This document shows, piece after piece, positions 33,260 to 38,735 of a stretch of 38,735 bases of DNA (its first letter is position 1; each line of letters opens with the position of its first letter). The notes under the pieces were generated by a model, which was not told the DNA's origin, ran no database searches, and saw nothing but the letters and a program-made list of their open reading frames with translations. The position numbers were made by a program, and so were the translations under genes. This DNA comes from Acidobacteriota bacterium (GTDB lineage Bacteria > Acidobacteriota > Terriglobia > Acidiferrales > UBA7541), in the NCBI GenBank assembly GCA_003223215.1, contig QHYH01000138.1, forward strand, positions 1 to 38,735, written 5' to 3'.

Positions 33260-33460
33260 TTACGCCTGAGCGCATCGCGCCTGCCTCATGACCGTGCGAA
33301 CCGCCTCAGTAAGTGCTGATCCGCCATTTGGTTGCGCTATCCCCTCGCGGATGAGTTCTTCAGGATCGTCGCCGCGGGCCAGCGCGCGTTTCGCGTACAT
33401 CCAGTCGCGCTCAGACTGGCTCAAAGGTCGCTGGACATCACGTCGTTGTGAAGGGATCCT
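33260..33460 (-). pseudogene. RepB-like DNA primase C-terminal fragment (mobile-element remnant)
   Basis: The minus frame reads RPLSQSERDWMYAKRALARG then DDPEELIREGIAQ and ends at TAA 33260. SERDWxYAKRALARGD is characteristic of the C-terminal region of RepB-type primases found on plasmids and integrative elements. Nothing of the catalytic domain remains. It lies immediately behind a higBA module. Confidence 0.55.
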
Positions 33461-33470
33461 CGATTGAGTT

Positions 33471-33869
33471 TTAGAAAAACGCTGCCGGAGAGATATGGAA
33501 TCGTTTGCTCAGTTTCTCTATGTGACTTTTGTTGAGATCACGTTTCTTGTGCAAGACTTCGGATACGATGCTTTCAGAGCCAAAAATTGGGACCAGGTCT
33601 TTCTGGCGAAGACCATTGGCGTCCATCAGCGTGCGAAGGACTTCCACCGGAGAAGCATCAGGAATGGAATGATACTCTTCTTCGTATGCTTCGATCAGGG
33701 TCATCAGGACTTCAGCATACTTCTCTTCTTCGCTCGTTGGATTAGCTTTGCTTGCCAGTTTGTCCAAGACTGACAGGTATTGCTCATGTTGACGCTCAGA
33801 TTTGATTGGTGTTGGCGAGCTAACTTCGAGCGCGTATTTTTCGGGTACGGCAATCATGATTTTTGCCAC
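33471..33869 (-). CDS. higA: HigA-type antitoxin, second module
   Basis: 132 residues from GTG 33869 (purine-rich AGAGGGA upstream) or ATG 33857. A toxin-binding N-terminal helix region (EEEKYAEVLMTLIEAYEEEY) precedes the helix-turn-helix (LRQKDLVPIFGSESIVSEVL, KRDLNKSHIEKLSKRFHISP). It overlaps the toxin 3' end by 16 nt. It is diverged from the first HigA in this window, in line with different operator arms. Confidence 0.88.
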   Translation of the reverse strand: MAKIMIAVPEKYALEVSSPTPIKSERQHEQYLSVLDKLASKANPTSEEEKYAEVLMTLIEAYEEEYHSIPDASPVEVLRTLMDANGLRQKDLVPIFGSESIVSEVLHKKRDLNKSHIEKLSKRFHISPAAFF

Positions 33870-34144
33870 TCCCTCTCGTCGTACTCAGGGTGACTCAGAA
33901 TGCGTCGGATATACACCATTCTCCATCTGTATTTGATGGTAGCAATCAGCCTGCATCTGTTATGGCTTATGTCGAAAACAACGAAACGCCCGACAACATC
34001 TGAATTTCTCCAACTATTTCGAACATCAGCAAAGTTTTTCCAATCCGCCTGCTTTGCTATCTTGTACCAAGCGTTCAGAGATGCCCCCCATTCCGTGTGT
34101 TTAGCGGTCGCTTCTCTGATTGCCTTCCGGCTAACGATCCGCAT
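33854..34144 (-). CDS. higB: HigB-family mRNA-interferase toxin, second module
   Basis: 96 residues from ATG 34144 (family start MRIVSRKAIR; an upstream in-frame start at 34159 would cross the operator). The complete family signature is present: ASLNAWYKIAKQADWKNFAD, RFVVFDISHNRCRLIATIKY and MVYIRRILSHPEYDE. There is no Shine-Dalgarno; the TTGACA/extended -10 arrangement predicts a transcript starting within a few bases of the ATG. Confidence 0.9.
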   Translation of the reverse strand: MRIVSRKAIREATAKHTEWGASLNAWYKIAKQADWKNFADVRNSWRNSDVVGRFVVFDISHNRCRLIATIKYRWRMVYIRRILSHPEYDEREWQKS

Positions 34145-34151
34145 GAACAAT

Positions 34152-34178
34152 CTTCGCATTTTGCGAAGTTAATGTCAA
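34152..34178 (-). promoter_or_regulatory. Second higBA promoter and operator
   Basis: Minus strand: TTGACA (34178-34173), 17-bp spacer and an extended -10-like TGCGAAGAT. The palindrome CTTCGC-AAAAT-GCGAAG (34152-34168) covers spacer and -10. It has the same 5-nt AAAAT centre as the first module's operator but different arms. Confidence 0.65.
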
Positions 34179-34185
34179 GCGACCG

Positions 34186-34493
34186 GCGACCCTTGCGACC
34201 CTTGACGTCGAGGAGCATCTCACCAGTCCTGGTACGGCTCTTGGCAGCAGATGGCCACGAGGCAGCTGCCGTTCCGCGTAGACACCTCGGGAATGATCTT
34301 CCACGCCATTTTGGAACGCCCACCCGTGCCTCCGGTGCGGATCAACCCGGAGGTTCCGCCCAAGCTCGAAGAAATCATCAACAAGGCTCTGGAGAAAGAC
34401 CGCAACCTTCGCTATCAGCACGCCGTGGATATGCGACGGATTGCAGCGTTTGAAGCGTGACTCTGAGTTGGGTCGCCGTAGCGACTAACGGAA
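34186..34493 (+). pseudogene. Ser/Thr protein kinase C-terminal fragment with internal deletion
   Basis: TLATLDVEEHLTSPGTALG (activation-loop region) is joined, out of frame, at about 34250 to MATRQLPFRVDTSGMIFHAI, LERPPVPPVRINPEVPPKLE and EIINKALEKDRNLRYQHAVD (kinase subdomain XI and linker). About 30 residues holding the APE-equivalent and DxWSFG motifs are missing. A further one-base shift after DMR hides LQRLKRDSELGR. The N-lobe and catalytic loop are absent. Confidence 0.8.
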
Positions 34494-34857
34494 ATCATTA
34501 TTGGAACAAACAGCGGAAGCCTACGCATCGCCAAGCCTCGTTATCCGAGGAAGGCCGTTCATCCGACAACGATCCCGAGCCAGGAACAACTTGCGCAACC
34601 CTTGGATTGAATCTTGCACCATGGCGCGACCCTAACGGCTCGCTCGGCAGCCTGCAAGCGGCATCCTGCGCTACGGCCACCATTGTCGCTCTATGTCGTG
34701 GCCCTAACTCCCGGTAAGCCGACCGGGACCTAGGGCATGCCCGGCGGGAGCGTGCCCGAAGGCCCGACAACCTGGCCGTGGCATCGAGCATCGAACGCGG
34801 TCATAGATTCTTTGACCCACAAAGACAAGGGAGAGCCCTACGAGGCGAACCACTCAC
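34494..34857. other. No supported gene
   Basis: Open frames on both strands mirror each other and lack ribosome sites and motifs; this is likely eroded DNA between the kinase scrap and the propeller gene. Confidence 0.4.
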
Positions 34858-36126
34858 TTGCGCGCAGTCCTGATCGACTGTTCCTTGCCGGCCTTGCTTT
34901 GGGCAGGCGGAGGCTGCGCTGGCGCTGGCATGATGACGCCGCCTCCGGTCATGACTCCGGGCTTTACTGCAACTTCGACTCTTGTTGCCACCGCAGGGAA
35001 GCCATTCGAAGCTGCTGTATCAAGCAATGGCACTGTCTTCGTCTCGCTGACGGCGGATGGCAGCCCAGGGTCAGCTACTGGCGTGCAAGTATTCTCTCAA
35101 TCGAACGGCACCCTGCAATCGTCCTGCGTGAACCCTCTTCCCGCCGAGCTTCTGGGCTCTAACACTGCATTCGCGAACCTGAGTTTTTTTCCGAACGGAA
35201 CGGACCTCGGAGGAGGGATCGGATTTCCAGGCGCAATCTTTTATAACGCTGCGGGTCTCGTTGGTTGCAACGCCCCCGGTTTCGTCGTCGGGCAGGGATC
35301 AACCTCCGCGAACAACGCCGGAACGATCGCCGTTGCTGCGACGCCCGATGGGAAATTTGCGTTCGTGGCCAACGAGAGCGGGCTGGCACCGGGCGCTGGA
35401 ACGAACGGGAACATTGGCGTGGTGGCCATTCAGCGAGACAGTGGTGGGAATTTCACCTCGGGCACCACTCTGATCGGACAGATTGCCACGGGTGGAAATG
35501 CCATAGCCGGCATGATGCTTTCGCCGGACGGCACGCGTTTGTATGTCACTTCCGAAATCGCCGCTGGCGGGACTGTTGCGGCGGGTGGCGGTAACCCGGT
35601 GCTGTCGAAGTCCGGGTGCGAGCAGGGTGGTGTGAGCAGCATCAATGGCTTGCTCACGGTGGTTGACGTGAGCAAGGCCGAGGCGGCGCCTAATGCGGGA
35701 GCGATCTTGGCGACGGTGGACGCGGGCTGCTCACCAGTACGATTGTCGGAGACAGCGGACGCCACGACGCTGTGGGTGACTGTGCGCGGTGACGACCGAG
35801 TGCTGGCGTTTGATACTGCTAAGCTTGAGTCGCATCCGAACAATGCACTACTCGGGTTTGCCGCCACAGGAGGCACGGCTCCGGTGGGAGTGCGGTTGTT
35901 CCATAATGACCAACTGCTCGCAGTGGCGAACTCCAACCGGTTCCTTACGGGGACGGCCAACGCAACGATTTTGAACGTGGCGTCCCCCTCGGCAGCGGGC
36001 GTTGTGGCGACTATATCTACCGGAAACTTTCCCCGTGAAATAACTGTGGGCCCGGATGGCACGACGTTATACCTGACAAATTTCGATTCGGATACGCTTC
36101 AAGTCATCCGGATAACCTTCCACTGA
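34858..36126 (+). CDS. Secreted beta-propeller (YncE/lactonase-like) protein
   Basis: Up to 422 residues. The N-terminus is uncertain: a TTG at 34858 begins a hydrophobic leader (LIDCSLPALLWAGGGC) resembling a lipoprotein signal, while ATG 34930 would lack a leader. Blade motifs (TPDGKFAFVANESG, LSPDGTRLYVTSEI, LLTVVDVSKAEA, VGPDGTTLYLTNFDSDTLQV) show a YncE/YVTN-type propeller rich in Gly/Ala/Asn. It lacks the DADHY signature of the four cluster propellers, so it is a separate lineage. There is no operon partner. Confidence 0.8.
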   Translation: MRAVLIDCSLPALLWAGGGCAGAGMMTPPPVMTPGFTATSTLVATAGKPFEAAVSSNGTVFVSLTADGSPGSATGVQVFSQSNGTLQSSCVNPLPAELLGSNTAFANLSFFPNGTDLGGGIGFPGAIFYNAAGLVGCNAPGFVVGQGSTSANNAGTIAVAATPDGKFAFVANESGLAPGAGTNGNIGVVAIQRDSGGNFTSGTTLIGQIATGGNAIAGMMLSPDGTRLYVTSEIAAGGTVAAGGGNPVLSKSGCEQGGVSSINGLLTVVDVSKAEAAPNAGAILATVDAGCSPVRLSETADATTLWVTVRGDDRVLAFDTAKLESHPNNALLGFAATGGTAPVGVRLFHNDQLLAVANSNRFLTGTANATILNVASPSAAGVVATISTGNFPREITVGPDGTTLYLTNFDSDTLQVIRITFH

Positions 36127-36753
36127 ACTCTGTTGATTCTCTGAACGGCTATCCCTCGCGCGGCGCTCGAAAAAAGAAATTTTTGCTCCCTTTCGCGCGA
36201 GAAAGGTCCTGATTTACGTTAGTGTTTTATCGCTGTGACCTGAAGTAGCTGAGATGATTGTCTGCCGAAAGGAGTAATTCATCAGACGTGCTGTCCCATC
36301 AGCACTACCCTACGAGGCATGGCGTGAAGGTAACGACTCGTCATGAACCCTCTGACAACGTATCCCACGATCGAAAGATCAGTTACCCGGCGAGGCGCGC
36401 ACTTGAGAAGGATCTGCGCGTGGGCGCGATGCTCCGGCGCGCGTTCCATAAATCCGTTTGGACGTGGCCGCTGGTGGTTGCGGCGGATGCGGGCTAACGG
36501 CGACGTGCTGAGCAAAGCACGCGAAGCGTCTGCCGCGCCAGCGGCTACGTTGGATGCGTTGGATGCGTTGTGTGCCGTTCAAACGGGATACTCGGAAAAC
36601 TTGGTGCCAGTACCAAGACATCCGCCATGCTGTTGAAATAATTACATAGCTGAAAGGCTTGACCTCCCGAATCGTCTATTTATTTTCAGTCAGTTACAGT
36701 CGAAATATCGGCATCCTCCCTGCTTAGTCACTTAGGGTGTCCGGGGGTTAGAA
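36127..36753. other. Long intergenic stretch
   Basis: It contains a small stem CCTTTC-GCGCGA-GAAAGG (36189-36206) after the propeller gene and a short tandem TTGGATGCG repeat (about 36552-36569). A plus-strand open frame (36258-36497) has no convincing relatives. No promoter was assigned for the following lipoprotein gene. Confidence 0.4.
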
Positions 36754-37428
36754 ATGAACCGATCTTTGAATATTTTTGGTGCTGCACTTTTGTCGGTCGT
36801 GTTGGCGATGGGATGCAATCACAGCACGGCCTCGAACGCTGCTGCGGCCTCAAACGCCGACCAGAATGGTTCCAAGAAGGGCCTACTGGGAAGTCTATTT
36901 GAGACGAGGAAAGAAATCACGATCCCAGAAAGCTCGCTATTCGAGGTGACCTTGGACGAAACGCTTGCTAGCAACCGCAACCACGCGGGGGATCTCTTTG
37001 TGGCAAGCCTCTCGCAACCTATTGTGCTGGACGGAAAGACGATCATCCCAGCGGGTGCACATGTCGCGGGCCGCGTGGTTGATGCGAAAGATGCGGGTCG
37101 CCTGCATGTTCCGGCACGCTTGAGTGTCGCACTCAGTTCCGTGGAAGTTGATGGCAAGTCGTATGACATCGATACCGACACGATCCGGAAGACCGGGCAG
37201 AATCACAACAAACGCAACCTTGGTTTCATCGGCGGTGGCGCCGCGGGCGGCGCACTGATTGGCGGCCTGGCTGGTGGGGGCAAGGGAGCTTTGATCGGCA
37301 GCGCGATCGGCGCAGGGGCAGGCACCGCAGGAGCCGCAGCTACAGGCAAGAAAGAGATATCGCTGCCTGCCGAGACGCGTTTGAAGTTTTATCTGTTAAG
37401 GTCCGTGACCGTCAGCGTAAAGGGTTGA
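36754..37428 (+). CDS. Lipoprotein with glycine-zipper segment
   Basis: 224 residues. The lipobox LAMGC gives a lipidated Cys21. A Ser/Ala/Asn linker is followed by a beta-rich domain (ITIPESSLFEVTLDETLASN, LDGKTIIPAGAHVAGRVVDA, LSVALSSVEVDGKSYDIDTD) like the C-terminal strands of VirB10/TrbI-type proteins. A glycine zipper follows (about 158-195, GGGAAGGALIGGLAGGGKGA), then a final LPAETRLKFYLLRS strand. A GGGGG tract lies before ATG. It is probably an envelope structural or pore-associated protein; the exact family is not named. Confidence 0.78.
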   Translation: MNRSLNIFGAALLSVVLAMGCNHSTASNAAAASNADQNGSKKGLLGSLFETRKEITIPESSLFEVTLDETLASNRNHAGDLFVASLSQPIVLDGKTIIPAGAHVAGRVVDAKDAGRLHVPARLSVALSSVEVDGKSYDIDTDTIRKTGQNHNKRNLGFIGGGAAGGALIGGLAGGGKGALIGSAIGAGAGTAGAAATGKKEISLPAETRLKFYLLRSVTVSVKG

Positions 37429-37454
37429 CATTCGAAAATCCTTTGCAATACAGC

Positions 37455-38170
37455 CTAGAAAATCGCTCCCGATGTATATCCTTTGAAGGGCAAAAATCCC
37501 GTGGCCATCTCGTACAACACGACTCCGAACGAAAATAGATCCGTGCGCGCATCCAGTGTCTTCCCCAGCACCTGCTCGGGCGACATGTAGGCGACCGTCC
37601 CTACGACACTGCCGGGGCTTGTGAGTTGGTCTGCGTTCAGTTCCGTTGTCGCAAGCGTTGTCGCGTCACCCACTTCGTTCTTGGTACTCACCTTAGCAAG
37701 GCCAAAGTCCAGAAGCTTAGTGTGGCCACGCTTGGTGGCGAAGATGTTGGCTGGCTTGATGTCGCGATGCACGATACTTGTCGAGTGGGCAGCGTCGAGT
37801 GCATCCGCGATCTCGATCCCCAGCGATAATACGGTGTCAATTTCTAGCGGCTTTCCACCTATCAGATGCTTCAGTGTCAACCCGTCCAGAAACTCCATTA
37901 CGATGAAAGACTGGCTGTCATGCTTACCGATCTCGTAGATAGTGCAAATGTTCGGATGATTCAGCGCGGAGGCGGCCCGAGCCTCTCGGCGGAAGCGTTC
38001 GAGGGCTTGCGGGTCTCTGTTCAGTTCGTTAGGTAGGAATTTCAGCGCAACGAAACGGCCAAGTCTATGTCTTCGGCCTTGTAGACGACACCCATCCCGC
38101 CGCCACCCAGCTTCTCAAGAATGTGGTAATGGGAGACGGTCTGCCCGATGAGAGTGTCGGCGTCCGCCAC
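37455..38170 (-). pseudogene. Eukaryote-like Ser/Thr protein kinase, frameshifted and 3'-truncated
   Basis: From GTG 38170: [20 protein letters not shown] and GVVYKAED (glycine loop), then loss of one base at about 38065 ends the frame. One frame over it continues [20 protein letters not shown] (VALK lysine), [27 protein letters not shown] (catalytic loop), [20 protein letters not shown] and [20 protein letters not shown], then stops at TSGAIF (37455). The C-lobe end and any sensor or membrane domain are missing. The single-base loss could be a sequencing error; the truncation could not. Confidence 0.85.
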
Positions 38171-38247
38171 GGTGCCGTAATCTTAGGTTGCGAAAGTCAC
38201 GCAAGTCAACGAAACAGCGCCGCTCCATAAGACCAGAAGCCGACAGA

Positions 38248-38735
38248 TTACTTCAAGTGTTCCTGAATGCGATAAGCACATCGTCGGTCACCGGCGACAA
38301 TGTGTTCCACCCGCTCGACTGTGACGTTTTCACCCAAAACAGCCCGAAATAGGTCCTGCTCAGTCGTGCAGAATCCTCTGCACACTTTGGCAGCCGCGCA
38401 GATCGGGCAATGGTTTTCGACCAAAAGAAAGGTATCTCCCTTTTCGGGCACCAGTTCCGCCATGTAACCCTCGGTGATGCGGATTCGCACGAGGCTTCTG
38501 AGTTTTCCTTTCAGAGGAACGTTGGGTGCAATCTGCTGGAGGTAGGTCGCGACCTGGTTCTTGTACCGGGCAGCGATGACCTTCTGCACTCCGCTCTCGC
38601 CAAAGGCTCGATCGACGGCATCGATGAGCGAGAGGCTGAGTTCAGCGTAGGCCTGAGGAAATAAACGATCGGCCTTCGCTGTCAGTTTCCAATATTTTGC
38701 GGGTCTTCCCAGGGGAACGGGTCGTTCCTCGGCTA
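38248..38735 (-). CDS. Predicted Fe-S-binding transcriptional regulator (COG2345/SufR-like), partial
   Basis: 162 codons visible; the N-terminal DNA-binding head runs off the window. RPAKYWKLTAKADRLFPQAY is the end of a winged-helix domain (GRPxxxYxLT-type). SLSLIDAVDRAFGESGVQKV is followed by a dimerisation helix and a cysteine cluster ENHCPICAAAKVCRGFC (four Cys: C-x2-C-x5-C-x3-C), which in SufR-type regulators holds an Fe-S cluster. It would sense iron-sulfur or redox status. It is on the same strand as, and 77 bp upstream of, the broken kinase. Confidence 0.82.
   Translation of the reverse strand, partial: AEERPVPLGRPAKYWKLTAKADRLFPQAYAELSLSLIDAVDRAFGESGVQKVIAARYKNQVATYLQQIAPNVPLKGKLRSLVRIRITEGYMAELVPEKGDTFLLVENHCPICAAAKVCRGFCTTEQDLFRAVLGENVTVERVEHIVAGDRRCAYRIQEHLK

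Noticed and set aside
36258-36636. Two overlapping plus-strand frames
   Set aside because: No ribosome site or relatives; composition resembles non-coding DNA with a small tandem repeat.

Overview
The window looks like a soil Acidobacteriota chromosome or metagenome-assembled genome. The evidence is protein style only: an Oar-like TonB-dependent receptor with a carboxypeptidase-regulatory domain, a DUF5916 outer-membrane protein, secreted YncE-type beta-propellers, eukaryote-like Ser/Thr kinase pieces, a SYLF protein, a bactofilin and dense toxin-antitoxin (TA) genes. There is no rRNA, no intact tRNA and no CRISPR array. No 16S-type marker is present, so the phylum call is inference.

Layout. 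(1) 1-1060: a vapC toxin broken by a 4-bp duplication, then two 3'-end tRNA fragments (Gly-like and Ile-like) and inverted repeats, resembling a worn integration site. (2) 1067-2599: two convergent envelope genes, an outer-membrane beta-barrel and a SYLF lipid-binding protein. (3) 3165-3633: abutting fragments of a second DUF5916 gene and a DUF1080 gene on opposite strands. (4) 22278 down to 3657, all on the minus strand: a tight, apparently intact 12-gene cluster. In transcription order it is ChrB-like protein, TolC-type channel, RND pump, membrane-fusion adaptor, double DUF1259 protein, beta-propeller A, MFS transporter, propellers B and C, TonB-dependent receptor, propeller D and DUF5916 protein. 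Gaps are 2-49 nt, and there are an ATGA and a TAATG overlap. A candidate promoter with a palindrome sits directly before ChrB and would give a nearly leaderless mRNA. (5) 23282-24276: remnants of nhaA, a PAS domain and a deiodinase-like gene, followed by a small intact secreted protein. (6) 24828-34500: a defence/TA island. It holds a Fic protein whose C-terminal tail reads a tetratricopeptide (TPR) array in the wrong frame, four 24-bp-spaced iterons before it, an orphan Phd-like antitoxin, a brnT/antitoxin pair with a dead toxin, two intact higBA modules with visible operators, a third toxin reduced to its N-terminus beside an intact antitoxin, a RepB-like primase remnant and a kinase fragment. 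(7) 34858-38735: a secreted propeller, a glycine-zipper lipoprotein, a frameshifted Ser/Thr kinase and a partial Fe-S type transcriptional regulator.

How it fits together. The 12-gene cluster has the parts of a complete envelope-spanning transport route: tripartite efflux, inner-membrane MFS export or import, an outer-membrane receptor, and several secreted proteins rich in conserved His, Asp and Cys. ChrB and DUF1259 suggest a metal or oxyanion (chromate-like) substrate, but no ChrA pump is present, so the substrate is unknown. The four propellers share an invariant DADHY signature and interleave with transporters; this cluster is the best candidate for an undescribed system. The flanks contrast sharply with it: toxins are mostly broken while antitoxins are kept, and many genes carry 1-5 nt indels or are cut mid-domain, as expected of a long-lived insertion hotspot. 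Sequencing error could explain some single-base shifts but not the multi-gene mosaics.
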